From: an uncultured Muribaculaceae bacterium
GTDB taxonomy: Bacteria; Bacteroidota; Bacteroidia; Bacteroidales; Muribaculaceae
Direction: 5' to 3'
NCBI GenBank assembly: GCA_910578395.1
Contig: CAJTPZ010000002.1
Span: 186,242-250,241 of the forward strand
Length of the DNA stretch: 64,000 nucleotides
A program made the position numbers and the translations under genes. Below, one piece after another: positions 1 to 9,319 of this stretch (within the stretch, counting starts at the first letter, position 1; each line of letters starts with the position of its first letter). The notes beneath the pieces are model-generated. The model was given only the letters and a program-made list of their open reading frames with translations, was not told where the DNA came from and did not search any database.

Positions 1-997
1 AATTCAGATATGCAACACATTGTGGTACTAAGAAACTTCCAAATTTTGCATTACTATAACCCATTTCTTTAAAGCCGTCTAAAGCTTCAAAATCGTATGC
101 ACCTGATGCAGTATTTCCATATCTCATATTAACTAATATACCTATATTGTGCAAAAGATGGGCAATGTCATATAATCCAACATCTGAAACATAATTATGG
201 CTTGATTTTTTGAGCATATCATTCCAGTCATATGTGTGGCCGCTCATATTTTGAGGCCATTTGTGATAAGAACATATCTGCCCCATAGCTATCGCGACAC
301 AACCAACTAATGTCGGCTTGTCATTATATAGAGGGCATTGACTATTATAAGGTCTTCCTTGTTCCCAATGTGTTTTCAACAAAGGACCTTTGATATCGTG
401 AACGCCTTTAGGATAATACTTATATAAAACGCCATTAACTATTTCTTCTCCTCCGGTTACCAACGGTGGGCCTGGATCTGATGGTGCACGCGATATATTA
501 GTCTGTTGATAAATAGCTTCACTACATCGTGGAGCATCGGCCATTGTAGCTATGGCATTTTCAAGATATATTTTTACACCGGGGTTGTCTTCGGCATCAA
601 AATCTCCTGTCGGAGAATATACGTAGATTTTATTATCAATCTCGCGGTCAGCAGCTATGAGTGAGAATCCACCATCTTCAAAATTAACGAGATAAAATAT
701 CGTATCAATTGCTGATGTTCTTGAAATATGGTGTGTTTTGAGTAGGCTTACATCTGATATAGTGCGCGCGACTTCGCCCCTTGATTTTTCTCCATTGTTA
801 TCAAGCAAAGCCATAAATGCCGAAGCTATATCGCCTGCTTCTTCAGCCGACAAATATCTTTCAGAGATAATCTGATTATCACTTACATTCTGTGATTGAT
901 TCGAAATGACATCCACAGGAAACTCCGGTTCCATGTCATGGGTGGTGCACGCCATTGCAAACAGAGCAAACAACGGTAACAGGTAGCTGTGTTTCAT
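1..997 (-). CDS. C10 family (streptopain-like) cysteine protease lipoprotein, 3' end outside window
   Basis: Translated by eye from the ATG at 997; 332 codons are visible and the frame is still open at base 1, so the C-terminus is missing. The N-terminus is a lipoprotein signal with lipobox FAMAC (Cys17). An N-terminal propeptide-like region (about residues 45-140) resembles the Spi/streptopain prodomain. Near residue 235 the stretch LVGCVAIAMGQ followed by YHKWP matches the catalytic-Cys motif of peptidase family C10 (SpeB, interpain). The catalytic His lies beyond the window. It is likely a surface or periplasmic protease activated by prodomain removal. The gene looks more AT-rich than the ribosomal genes next to it. 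Family call is strong; substrate unknown. Confidence 0.85.
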   Translation of the reverse strand, partial: MKHSYLLPLFALFAMACTTHDMEPEFPVDVISNQSQNVSDNQIISERYLSAEEAGDIASAFMALLDNNGEKSRGEVARTISDVSLLKTHHISRTSAIDTIFYLVNFEDGGFSLIAADREIDNKIYVYSPTGDFDAEDNPGVKIYLENAIATMADAPRCSEAIYQQTNISRAPSDPGPPLVTGGEEIVNGVLYKYYPKGVHDIKGPLLKTHWEQGRPYNSQCPLYNDKPTLVGCVAIAMGQICSYHKWPQNMSGHTYDWNDMLKKSSHNYVSDVGLYDIAHLLHNIGILVNMRYGNTASGAYDFEALDGFKEMGYSNAKFGSFLVPQCVAYLN

Positions 998-1424
998 ACT
1001 GTGGATGATTTTAAGTTTAAATATCGCTGTCTGTTTCAGAAGAATAGGAATCTTCCGCCCGCAATATATTAATTTATATTTTAAAATACAAATTTTAATC
1101 AAAAAATTTATTTGCGCTGCATTATATTCATATTTCTCTTATTCTCAATCCTATAGTATTCCGATACTAAAACCACACATTTAATAGCATCCCACCATAT
1201 AATCAGTATCATTTATATAGGTATATACTATGTATCAATCTATATAGTAATAATACTTGTATATAATTGTTCAAAACACCTTTCAGGCTGCCGGTCATCA
1301 CATTATGCCGACATAAGTTGTATATATAATCCCTCCGGATGTTCACTGTAGTCGACATTAAGATATTCCTTGCAATTATCAGCGAAATATCAAAATATTA
1401 TCCACTATACTATATAATAAAATC
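998..1424. other. AT-rich intergenic region
   Basis: About 430 bases between the protease start and the terminator of the rplI operon. It is AT-rich with many short TATATA-like runs. No ORF, tRNA or convincing TAnnTTTG box facing the protease gene was found. Confidence 0.5.
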
Positions 1425-1460
1425 GGTGCCGCCTTCACCCTCTAAAGTGAAAACGGCACC
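1425..1460 (-). terminator. Terminator of rpsF-rpsR-rplI
   Basis: Arms GGTGCCG and CGGCACC, extended by CTTCAC/GTGAA, form a strong hairpin just past the rplI stop. On the minus strand it is followed by a T-rich stretch (GATTTTATTATA), as in an intrinsic terminator. Confidence 0.75.
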
Positions 1461-1483
1461 TGGATAGTGCTATGGCTAATGCC

Positions 1484-1927
1484 TTATTCCGAGACTACCT
1501 CAAAGGGTATTTCTACGGTTACTTCCTTGTGAAGGTTAAGTGTAGCGGTATATTCACCTACTTCCTTCACAGGATTCTTGATCACGATAAGTTTACGGTC
1601 AACCTCGAATCCGGCTTTCTGAAGCGACTCAGAAATTTGGATAGAGTTTACGCTGCCGAAAATAGTGCCGGTCGAGCTGGTCTTTGCACCGATAGTAAGT
1701 TTTACTTCGGCGAGAGATGCTGCGAGAGCCTCTGCGTCGGCCTTGATCTTGGCAAGTTTGTGGGCACGCTGACGCTGGTCTTCGGCAAGCTGCTTCAGAG
1801 CCGACGGTGATGCGATGACAGCCTTACCAAAGGGTATGAGGTAGTTGCGGCCATATCCCGACTTCACCTCCACCACATCGTCCTTATAACCGAGGTTGGC
1901 GATGTCTTCCTTAAGAATAATCTTCAT
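1484..1927 (-). CDS. rplI: 50S ribosomal protein L9
   Basis: 147 residues, full length for bL9. The N-terminal domain begins MKIILKEDIANLGYKDDVVE and carries the GYGRNYLIP motif that contacts 23S rRNA; a long helix (about residues 45-75, Lys/Ala/Glu rich) links to the C-terminal domain. Last gene of an rpsF-rpsR-rplI operon, 27 bases after rpsR, and followed by a hairpin terminator. L9 sits at the base of the L1 stalk and helps maintain reading frame. Confidence 0.97.
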   Translation of the reverse strand: MKIILKEDIANLGYKDDVVEVKSGYGRNYLIPFGKAVIASPSALKQLAEDQRQRAHKLAKIKADAEALAASLAEVKLTIGAKTSSTGTIFGSVNSIQISESLQKAGFEVDRKLIVIKNPVKEVGEYTATLNLHKEVTVEIPFEVVSE

Positions 1928-1954
1928 AATTTCTTCTTTACTTGGGGGTGATTT

Positions 1955-2224
1955 TTACTTCATCAGGTCTGTCACATAGGGCAGGAGTGCAAGGTGACGA
2001 GCACGCTTGACTGCCTGGGCTACACGACGCTGGAACTTCAGAGAGGTTCCTGTGATACGACGGGGAAGGATCTTACCCTGCTCGTTCAGAAACTTCTTGA
2101 GGAACTCAGGATTCTTATAGTCGATATACTTGATGCCGCTGCGCTTGAAACGGCAGTACTTTTTCTTCTTAACGTCTACCGACAGCGGAGTCAGATAGCG
2201 GATTTCTGAATTGTTCTGTGCCAT
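1955..2224 (-). CDS. rpsR: 30S ribosomal protein S18
   Basis: 89 residues from the ATG at 2224 (MAQNNSEIRY). A TTG two codons further upstream is in frame, but the ATG is the usual bS18 start and lies two bases past the rpsF stop. The core KYCRFKRSGIKYIDYKNPEFL and the GKILPRRITGTSLKFQRR stretch are classic bS18. It forms a heterodimer with S6 on the 30S platform, which fits its place between rpsF and rplI. Confidence 0.97.
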   Translation of the reverse strand: MAQNNSEIRYLTPLSVDVKKKKYCRFKRSGIKYIDYKNPEFLKKFLNEQGKILPRRITGTSLKFQRRVAQAVKRARHLALLPYVTDLMK

Positions 2225-2226
2225 GA

Positions 2227-2595
2227 TCAAGCTTCGGTTTGGGGTTCTACTGTGGTAGCCTTGGGTGCATTGGCAAGCGAACGACGCTTGGCTGCATACT
2301 CGGCTGCATACTTGTCGAGACGGAACACAAGGAAGCGAAGCACATTGTCATCGCGACGGAATGCTGTCTCAAGTTTCTTGACAAGCGATGCTTCGCCGTC
2401 AAATTCTACGAGCACATAGTAGCCGGTGCTCTTCTTTTCAATGGGGTAAGCAAGCTTGCGCACACCCCACTCTTCCTCGTTCACGATGGTAGCTCCGTTG
2501 TCGGTGAGCACCTTCACAAACTTGGCAGCCGCTTCCTTCATCTGCTGATCAGACAAAACGGGAGTTAAAATGAAAACGGTCTCGTAATGGTTCAT
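2227..2595 (-). CDS. rpsF: 30S ribosomal protein S6
   Basis: 122 residues beginning MNHYETVFILTPVLSDQQM, the canonical bS6 start, with EWGVRKLAYPIEKKSTGYYV in the middle. The C-terminal tail after about residue 100 is Ala/Lys rich and variable between species. First gene of the rpsF-rpsR-rplI operon; it binds S18 on the 30S platform. A promoter lies 67 bases upstream, leaving a leader that contains a small GGCG/CGCC hairpin. Confidence 0.97.
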   Translation of the reverse strand: MNHYETVFILTPVLSDQQMKEAAAKFVKVLTDNGATIVNEEEWGVRKLAYPIEKKSTGYYVLVEFDGEASLVKKLETAFRRDDNVLRFLVFRLDKYAAEYAAKRRSLANAPKATTVEPQTEA

Positions 2596-2661
2596 TTGTG
2601 AAACTTATTGTATTTATTTCTGTGGCGTTCCGCCTGAATATTCTTAGCGAAAAAGCCGCCG

Positions 2662-2692
2662 CAAAAGTAATTATTAATTGTCTATCTGCAAA
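2662..2692 (-). promoter_or_regulatory. Bacteroidota-type promoter of rpsF operon
   Basis: On the minus strand TTTG (2692-2689), a 19-base spacer, then TACTTTTG (2669-2662) fit the TTTG / TAnnTTTG consensus of the Bacteroidota primary sigma factor. The predicted start near 2656 gives a leader of about 60 bases containing the stem GGCG-GAA-CGCC. An S6:S18-binding leader is possible, but the diagnostic fold was not verified. Confidence 0.7.
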
Positions 2693-2705
2693 ATATTTTA
2701 ATATA

Positions 2706-4448
2706 TTATTTGCGTGATGCTTCATCAAGAGCCTTTCTCGCTTTGTTTGTGACCGACCTCCATGGAAATTCCGGATCATTGACATTACCGGTTCTTATTT
2801 CTTCAAGAACAGCATCGATCCCACTGACATCCACTCCCGCGGCACGCAGAGATCTTACTTTCTCGGCCGACTCGATTCCGTCGATAAGACGCTCGAAACG
2901 AACCGAAGTGCGATTGTCGGGATACACAAGATAAGTATCTCCTGAACTCCAGTTTCCATAACGGCTGTCTTTCATAGGATTCTCAGGCCATGAATTATAG
3001 GCCCATCTTAGCATTCCGTCATAATCCCAGGCCAGGCCATACCAGCCAAGAAGCTCCGCCTCAAAAGGATCTGAATAGGTAAAGGTATTCGGATAAAGCG
3101 GACCGCAGCAAACATAAAATGTAGTTTTATAACCATCCTTGCGGCGTGATTCTATGTCGCTGTGCTCAGCCGGTTGACCCTGGGCCACACACACATCACG
3201 CATCATTGTATATTTCTTATAGGATTTATGGTTGTCGGCAAGTGCGAATCCCATTTCAGGAGCACATTTTTCAAGCACCTTCACTGCAGCGTCCATTGCC
3301 TCAGGCGAGCGTTCATCCATAGCTATATTTGTAATTTCAAGCCAGCCCTTGTCAGCAAGATGCTTCTTGAAATCAAGCAAAAAAGGTTCCCACATATTAA
3401 CAAAAAGCTCTGTGCCAGGCTCTGCCACCACAGTAACTTTTTCACCCTTCGATTCATCCATGTATTCAAGCTCACAGTTCCAGGGCACCATCGAGTAACA
3501 GTTGATCATTTCATCTATCCCAAGACCCTTCATCATCTCTACCCAGCGGTCAAAAACCTTATAGTCGTAACTCCATGTGCCATCCTTGCGGAGAGTCCAC
3601 TCTATCATGTTTTCATATCCGTCATAGCACTGATGATTCCACGGATCCTTGTTAAGAGTGGCTGTTATCACCTTCTGTCCGGCCGATGCAAGGCGTTCCA
3701 TCGTAGGTCTCATAGCCTCGAAATGCTCATCACTCCATGTTTCAAGACCATGCGCACGTGCAAATGCTGTAGGATGCTGCCACAAGTCAAGATGATAATT
3801 CCACTTGTCAGGTGAAGCCAGCACATGATCCTGCACCTCAAGAGTCATAGGCAGCACTACTTTGTCCCCATTGTTGCTACTTACTGTAATATCTGTCTCA
3901 TAGAGGCCGGCTTTTGCCGTTTCAGGCACCGAAATAGAAATCCATACAGGTCTCACACTTCTGCCCTTCATGTCAAACACTTTCAGTGAGTCAATCATAT
4001 CCGGCATCAGCTGGGTAGATTTTCCAACACTGAATGTGCTGTCCGCTATAGTATATCTCACGAATCCCGCATCGGCTATAGTCGACGGAAGTATAGCATC
4101 ATCCGACTTGAAATCAGCAATGTCACACATCAAACCATCCACACTGTTTGCACTCCAGACCACAATCTGGGCCGATGCGCGCTCTCCCTTCCAGGCCACA
4201 ACTTCACATGCACCTGCATTCTCTACCTGAGGAACCCTGCTACGGCTGTAGTGTACATCGACACTCCCCCACGCTGCGTGAAGACCGCTTTCTGTCGCAT
4301 CCCATTGGGCAGTTTCTTCGGCAGTAAGTTCTATAGGGTCCTTTGCCTCTGTAAATGTTACTACCGGCTGATAGCTCTTCTGGCAACCTGTAGGCAATAA
4401 CATTGCCAAAGTCGACATTGCAATGATTTGCGATTTGATCTTTCTCAT
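2706..4448 (-). CDS. GH123/DUF4091-like glycoside hydrolase, lipoprotein
   Basis: 580 residues. The N-terminus is a lipoprotein signal (LLPTGC, Cys22). A beta-sandwich-like region (about 55-205) precedes a TIM-barrel-like region typical of DUF4091/GH123 proteins. NIAMDERSPEA puts an adjacent Asp-Glu pair at 378-379, the place of the GH123 catalytic pair used in substrate-assisted cleavage of beta-N-acetylgalactosaminides. Activity on host or bacterial GalNAc glycans is therefore possible, but DUF4091 proteins as a group are poorly characterised. It is separated from rdgB by a terminator and ends 14 bases before the rpsF promoter, so it appears to be its own unit. Confidence 0.75.
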   Translation of the reverse strand: MRKIKSQIIAMSTLAMLLPTGCQKSYQPVVTFTEAKDPIELTAEETAQWDATESGLHAAWGSVDVHYSRSRVPQVENAGACEVVAWKGERASAQIVVWSANSVDGLMCDIADFKSDDAILPSTIADAGFVRYTIADSTFSVGKSTQLMPDMIDSLKVFDMKGRSVRPVWISISVPETAKAGLYETDITVSSNNGDKVVLPMTLEVQDHVLASPDKWNYHLDLWQHPTAFARAHGLETWSDEHFEAMRPTMERLASAGQKVITATLNKDPWNHQCYDGYENMIEWTLRKDGTWSYDYKVFDRWVEMMKGLGIDEMINCYSMVPWNCELEYMDESKGEKVTVVAEPGTELFVNMWEPFLLDFKKHLADKGWLEITNIAMDERSPEAMDAAVKVLEKCAPEMGFALADNHKSYKKYTMMRDVCVAQGQPAEHSDIESRRKDGYKTTFYVCCGPLYPNTFTYSDPFEAELLGWYGLAWDYDGMLRWAYNSWPENPMKDSRYGNWSSGDTYLVYPDNRTSVRFERLIDGIESAEKVRSLRAAGVDVSGIDAVLEEIRTGNVNDPEFPWRSVTNKARKALDEASRK

Positions 4449-4484
4449 GATATGTATTTGTTAGGTTATATTCTTGTCTAAAAA

Positions 4485-4511
4485 GCGGGGACGCACAGTT
4501 TGTGCGTCCGC
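4485..4511 (-). terminator. Terminator after rdgB
   Basis: GACGCACA-GTT-TGTGCGTC flanked by GCG/CGC gives a stem of about 10 pairs just past the rdgB stop. The stretch beyond it is moderately T-rich on the minus strand (TTTTTAGACAAG). It separates the nadA-leuS-rdgB run from the GH123-like gene. Confidence 0.7.
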
Positions 4512-4528
4512 CTCATAAATAGCTTTAT

Positions 4529-5110
4529 TTACATTCTATCAAGATACTCAGCAAGCCTTCGCATTGCCTCGCCTCGATGACTTATCGCATTTTTTTCCGC
4601 TTCACTCATCTCGGCAAATGTCCGGCTTTCTCCTTCCGGCTGAAATACCGGGTCATATCCGAATCCACTCATCCCCGACGGCTCTTTAGTAATAATGCCT
4701 TCGCACTTTCCTTCTACAGTCGCCTCAACACCGTCGGTGATAACTGCAACTACTGTTATGAACCGTGCGTTTCTGTCTTTTTTGTCTAAAAGATTTTCAA
4801 GCAACAGTTTCATGTTTGCAGCAGAATCGTGTCCGGCTCCTGGTGCGTATCTTGCCGATCTTACACCGGGAGCGCCACCGAGCGAGTCAACTTCAAGCCC
4901 CGTATCATCGGCAAAACAGTCAACACCATAGCGCTCATTTATCCAGCGTGCTTTCATCAAAGCATTACCCTCAAGGGTTGGAGCTGTCTCCGGTATGTCA
5001 TCATGACAGTCGATATCAGCAAGCGACTTCACCTCTACCATGCCGGCAAGTATAGCACGGGCTTCCGCAAGTTTGTGTGCGTTATTAGTAGCAAATACGA
5101 TGCTTTTCAT
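4529..5110 (-). CDS. rdgB: Non-canonical purine NTP pyrophosphatase (RdgB/HAM1)
   Basis: 193 residues from the ATG at 5110, which overlaps the leuS stop (TGATG); an in-frame GTG one codon upstream is less likely. Family motifs: FATNNAHK near the N-terminus, CFADDTGLEVDSLGGAPGV (substrate and Mg binding), and SGFGYDPVF with a later SHRGEAM. The enzyme hydrolyses dITP, ITP and XTP to monophosphates, cleaning the nucleotide pool. Translationally coupled to leuS. Confidence 0.95.
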   Translation of the reverse strand: MKSIVFATNNAHKLAEARAILAGMVEVKSLADIDCHDDIPETAPTLEGNALMKARWINERYGVDCFADDTGLEVDSLGGAPGVRSARYAPGAGHDSAANMKLLLENLLDKKDRNARFITVVAVITDGVEATVEGKCEGIITKEPSGMSGFGYDPVFQPEGESRTFAEMSEAEKNAISHRGEAMRRLAEYLDRM

Positions 5111-7884
5111 CACAGCACTATATTCACTATGCGTCCTGGCACCACAATCACTTTACGCGGTTCCTTCCCTTCAAGCCATTTGGCAGCAAGTTCATGTCCG
5201 AGTGCTTCAGCCTGGACTTCAGCCTGGGTTGCCGAAGCCGGAACAACCACATTATAGCGGACTTTGCCGTTTACCTGCACAGGATAAGTCTTAGTGTCCT
5301 CTACAAGATATTCCTCGTTGAACTCAGGCCACTGTGCGTCGCATATTGTCGTCTTGTTGCCGAGATCATGCCACAGCTGCTCCGTAATATGAGGAGCAAA
5401 CGGTGCAAGCAGCACGAGTATCTGCTCAAGCACCTTGCGGCTACGGCATTTCTGGGAAGACAGATCACTCACACATATCATGAATGCGGCTACAGAAGTG
5501 TTGTATGAGAAATTCTCTATATCCTGAGTGACCTTTTTTATCAGCTTGTGAAGTGATTTAAGCGACTCCTTTGAAGGTTCACTTTCATCCACAAGCCACT
5601 CCTCTCCTTTCCAGTAAAGTCCCCACAGCTTGCGCAGGAAACGGTTTACACCGTCTATGCCGTTTGTATCCCAAGGCTTACTCTGTTCGAGCGGACCGAG
5701 GAACATTTCATAAAGTCTCAGAGTATCGGCGCCATATTTATCGATGATGTCATCTGGATTTACAACATTGAACATCGATTTCGACATTTTTTCAACTGCC
5801 CATCCACACACATATCGTCCGTCATCCTCTGTAATGAACTCTGCTGTGGCATATTCCGGACGCCAGTGTCTGAACGCCTCCTTGTCAAGGACATCATTGC
5901 TCACGATATTCACATCCACGTGTATAGGAGTGACATCATAGTCATCCTTCCTGCCAAGAGTAACAAAAGTATTTGAGTCCTTTATGCGGTAAACAAAATT
6001 ACTCCTTCCCTGGATCATGCCCTGGTTTATAAGTTTCTTGAAAGGTTCCTCCTCAGAGACCACACCCATATCATAAAGAAACTTATTCCAGAAACGGCTG
6101 TAGATAAGATGCCCGGTAGCATGTTCAGTACCACCTATATACAGATCGACATTACGCCAGTATTCATTTGCCTCCTTCGACACAAGAGCCTCACTGTTAT
6201 GTGGATCCATATAACGGAGATAATAGGCACTTGATCCTGCGAAGCCTGGCATCGTACAGAGTTCGAGAGGATAGCCTTCCTCGCTTACCCAGTTTTTTGC
6301 ACGTCCCAATGGAGGTTCACCGGTTTCGGTTGGAAGATATTTGTCCACTTCAGGTAACAGAAGCGGCAGTTTTTCATCACTCAGCAAACAAGGTATTCCA
6401 TCCTTGTAATAAACCGGGAACGGCTCTCCCCAGTAACGCTGACGACTGAAAATTGCATCGCGAAGGCGATAGTTCACCTTTACCTTGCCTATACCCTTCT
6501 CCTCAACATATTCCTTAGCACGCTTTATCGCATCCTGAACTTCCAGCCCGTTCAGATTAAGATCTCCTCCGTCACTGTTGATCATTATGCCGCTCTTGGC
6601 GTCAAAACTCTCCTCGCTCACATCGGCTCCATCGATAAGAGGAATTATATCGAGATTGAATTTCTTTGCAAAAGCATAGTCACGGCTGTCATGTGCCGGC
6701 ACAGCCATGATAGCGCCTGTACCATAACCGGCAAGAACGTAGTCGCTTACCCACACAGGTATGTTTTTACCTGTAAGCGGATTCACTGCATACGCACCCG
6801 TAAACACACCGGTCACTTTCTTGTCGATCATTCGCTCACGCTCTGTCTTGTGCTTTATCGACTTGATATACTCATCGACTTCTGCACGCTTTTCCGGAGT
6901 AGTAAGCATGTCGACATATTTGCTTTCAGGTGCCAGCACCATGAAAGTCACACCCATCACTGTATCGGCACGTGTTGTGAATATTTCCATCACTACATCC
7001 TCGTTGCCAGCAACAGGAAACTTCATTTCTGCACCCTCGCTACGGCCGATCCAGTTACGCTGAGTTTCTTTCAGTGACGGAGTCCAGTCTATCGTGTCGA
7101 GTCCATCGAGAAGTCGTTGGGCATAAGCCGAAACCCTAAGACACCACTGATACATCAGTTTCTGTTCCACAGGATAACCGCCGCGGAGTGAAACACCTTC
7201 ACTGACTTCATCATTGGCAAGAACCGTTCCGAGAGCCGGACACCAGTTCACCATTGTGTTTCCAAGGTAAGCGAGACGATAATTCATAAGCACATCGCTC
7301 TGTTCCTTGGCACTCATTCCCTTCCATTCATCAGCTGTAAAATTCAGCTCTCTCCCCGAAGCCGCATGTATTCCTGCACTTCCTTCCTTTTCAAAATGCT
7401 CGGTAAGAAGTCTGACAGGCATAGCCTTGTTGAGTGCTGTGTCATAGTATGACTCAAACATTCTTCCGAAAGCCCACTGGGTCCATTTGTAATATTCCGG
7501 ATCACAGGTGCGTAGTTCACGGTCCCAGTCATAACAGAATCCTATCTTTTCAAGCTGTTCCTTGTAGCGCTTGATATTGTCATTCGTAGTCTTTTCAGGG
7601 TGCTGGCCGGTCTGTATGGCATACTGTTCTGCCGGAAGACCGTATGCGTCGTAACCCATCGGATGAAGCACATTGAACCCTTGCAGACGCTTGAAACGCG
7701 AGTATATGTCGGAAGCTATATAACCAAGAGGATGCCCTACATGAAGCCCGGCACCCGACGGATAAGGAAACATATCGAGCACATAATATTTCTTGCGGCT
7801 CGCATCCACATCCGTCTTATATGTTTTATCCTTTTTCCACTGCTGTTGCCAGCGCGACTCTATATCTCTGTGATTGTATTCCAT
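5110..7884 (-). CDS. leuS: Leucyl-tRNA synthetase
   Basis: 924 residues, a class I synthetase. The HIGH signature appears in FPYPSGAGLHVGHPLGY, the CP1 editing domain includes TTRADTVMGVTFMVLAPES, and the KMSKS loop is VEKMSKSMFNV. The C-terminal part (about 770-924) is the anticodon-binding and Leu-specific region. It charges tRNA-Leu in the cytoplasm and proofreads non-cognate amino acids. The start ATG at 7884 lies only five bases after a TAATTTTG box, so a leaderless transcript is possible besides read-through from nadA (45-base gap). Confidence 0.97.
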   Translation of the reverse strand: MEYNHRDIESRWQQQWKKDKTYKTDVDASRKKYYVLDMFPYPSGAGLHVGHPLGYIASDIYSRFKRLQGFNVLHPMGYDAYGLPAEQYAIQTGQHPEKTTNDNIKRYKEQLEKIGFCYDWDRELRTCDPEYYKWTQWAFGRMFESYYDTALNKAMPVRLLTEHFEKEGSAGIHAASGRELNFTADEWKGMSAKEQSDVLMNYRLAYLGNTMVNWCPALGTVLANDEVSEGVSLRGGYPVEQKLMYQWCLRVSAYAQRLLDGLDTIDWTPSLKETQRNWIGRSEGAEMKFPVAGNEDVVMEIFTTRADTVMGVTFMVLAPESKYVDMLTTPEKRAEVDEYIKSIKHKTERERMIDKKVTGVFTGAYAVNPLTGKNIPVWVSDYVLAGYGTGAIMAVPAHDSRDYAFAKKFNLDIIPLIDGADVSEESFDAKSGIMINSDGGDLNLNGLEVQDAIKRAKEYVEEKGIGKVKVNYRLRDAIFSRQRYWGEPFPVYYKDGIPCLLSDEKLPLLLPEVDKYLPTETGEPPLGRAKNWVSEEGYPLELCTMPGFAGSSAYYLRYMDPHNSEALVSKEANEYWRNVDLYIGGTEHATGHLIYSRFWNKFLYDMGVVSEEEPFKKLINQGMIQGRSNFVYRIKDSNTFVTLGRKDDYDVTPIHVDVNIVSNDVLDKEAFRHWRPEYATAEFITEDDGRYVCGWAVEKMSKSMFNVVNPDDIIDKYGADTLRLYEMFLGPLEQSKPWDTNGIDGVNRFLRKLWGLYWKGEEWLVDESEPSKESLKSLHKLIKKVTQDIENFSYNTSVAAFMICVSDLSSQKCRSRKVLEQILVLLAPFAPHITEQLWHDLGNKTTICDAQWPEFNEEYLVEDTKTYPVQVNGKVRYNVVVPASATQAEVQAEALGHELAAKWLEGKEPRKVIVVPGRIVNIVL

Positions 7885-7889
7885 GTCGG

Positions 7890-7897
7890 CAAAATTA
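7890..7897 (-). promoter_or_regulatory. -7 box TAATTTTG immediately before leuS ATG
   Basis: The minus strand reads TAATTTTG-CCGAC-ATG. The box matches TAnnTTTG, and with the usual spacing transcription would begin at or next to the leuS start codon. No clear TTTG element was found 19-21 bases upstream, so this rests on the -7 box alone. Confidence 0.5.
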
Positions 7898-7929
7898 TAT
7901 TTTGTCTCTTTTTGTTCTTGTGTTAAATG

Positions 7930-8883
7930 TCACTTACTCATTTCGAGCATGCGTTCTATAGGTTTTACAGCCTTGGATGCCGTCTCGGCATCGACCTCTA
8001 TGGCCGGATATCCGTTTTTCAGACAATCTCGGAGTTTTTCAAGAGTATTAAGCTTCATATAGCTGCAATCATTGCAACCGCACGTACTGTCTGTCGGAGG
8101 CAAAGGTATGAACTCCTTGTCAGGACATGACTTGCGCATCTCATGAAGTATGCCGCTCTCGGTTGCCACTATAAATTTCTTGCAATCACTCTCTTGGCTG
8201 TATTTTAATAATTTAGCTGTCGAACCAACAACATCGGCAAGCATAAGCACAACCTTCTTGCACTCTGGATGTGCAAGAACCTCGGCATCGGGATTAGCCT
8301 TTTTCAATTCGATAAGTTTCTCAACTGAAAACTGCTCATGCACATGACATGCGCCGTTCCATAGAAGCATATCCCTGCCGGTTATTCTGTTTATATATCC
8401 TCCGAGATTCCTGTCCGGACCAAATATGATCTTCGCATCCTCTGGTAATTTGTTTACAATCGACAAAGCGTTCGACGAGGTTACTACTATATCTGTAAGA
8501 GCCTTGACGGCAGCCGAGGTATTCACATAACTGAGCACGGTGTGATCTGGATGATCTTTTATGAACTTTGCGAAATCATCGGCTTGACAACTGTCGGCAA
8601 GCGAACAGCCCGCATTTTCATCAGGCACAAGCACCGTCTTTTCAGGACACAATATTTTTGCAGTCTCACCCATGAAATGAACACCGCACAGCACTATGAC
8701 ATCTTCCTTGAGTGTCCGGGCTATCTGTGCTAAAGCAAGACTGTCCCCTATGAAATCCGCCAGATCCTGTATATCTCCCTGCTGATAATAGTGGGCGAGA
8801 ATCACCGCACCCTTTTCCTTTTTCAGCCTCTTGATTTCCTCCTTCAGCTCCTCACCGTAGGTTGCCTTTTCGTCGGCTTTCAT
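7930..8883 (-). CDS. nadA: Quinolinate synthase
   Basis: 317 residues. NadA condenses iminoaspartate with dihydroxyacetone phosphate to make quinolinate for NAD synthesis, using a [4Fe-4S] cluster. The N-terminus has ILAHYYQQGDIQDLADFIGDS; candidate cluster cysteines are in VLCGVHFMGET, LLWNGACHVHE and the C-terminal STCGCNDC. Its partner nadB lies about 37 kb away (46158-47741), so the pathway is split. It probably heads a nadA-leuS-rdgB transcript. Confidence 0.96.
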   Translation of the reverse strand: MKADEKATYGEELKEEIKRLKKEKGAVILAHYYQQGDIQDLADFIGDSLALAQIARTLKEDVIVLCGVHFMGETAKILCPEKTVLVPDENAGCSLADSCQADDFAKFIKDHPDHTVLSYVNTSAAVKALTDIVVTSSNALSIVNKLPEDAKIIFGPDRNLGGYINRITGRDMLLWNGACHVHEQFSVEKLIELKKANPDAEVLAHPECKKVVLMLADVVGSTAKLLKYSQESDCKKFIVATESGILHEMRKSCPDKEFIPLPPTDSTCGCNDCSYMKLNTLEKLRDCLKNGYPAIEVDAETASKAVKPIERMLEMSK

Positions 8884-9088
8884 TATTATTTTTTTATTAG
8901 TTGTTTTCTTTGAAAAAAATTTTTGTAGTAATAATAATGGATGTTGACAATGCTGTACAACTTTTTATGAGATGTTTTGCCTTTGTCACTTATCATCCTT
9001 CTTCAATGTGTAATCTTATCGTTATCTACATAAGATTGCTATATAAATCAAATAGATACGATTTTATAAACACAATGTTGATTTCTTG

Positions 9089-9096
9089 CAAAGTTA
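9089..9096 (-). promoter_or_regulatory. Possible nadA promoter -7 box
   Basis: The minus strand reads TAACTTTG, matching TAnnTTTG. It would give a leader of about 200 bases before nadA. No TTTG partner was found at the expected distance. Confidence 0.3.
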
Positions 9097-9311
9097 ATAA
9101 TTTTTACTTGTAAATAGCTTAAAAAGTGTAGAAAAGCGTGTTTAGAAACTCTCTCTCCATTGATGATATCGTCAGCATTTCTCAACAATGTATGATGTCT
9201 ATTTTTTGATTGTTGAAGTATGTTGATATTGCTATTCTTTATAAACATCGCTTTTAACATCTTTATTATCGTTATCCACACTTTGTTTACAGCTTATAAA
9301 CACAAATTTTT

Positions 9312-9319
9312 TATCTTTG
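9312..9319 (+). promoter_or_regulatory. -7 box TATCTTTG six bases before holA ATG
   Basis: TATCTTTG-CCTTGT-ATG. This is a perfect TAnnTTTG box with predicted transcription start at about the start codon, which implies a leaderless holA mRNA. A TTTG at 9282-9285 is 26 bases upstream, longer than the usual 19-21. Confidence 0.55.

Noticed and set aside
3162..3815. Plus-strand open frame (217 codons) opposite the GH123-like gene
   Set aside because: Shadow of a gene with a clear signal peptide and family motifs; no homology recognised.
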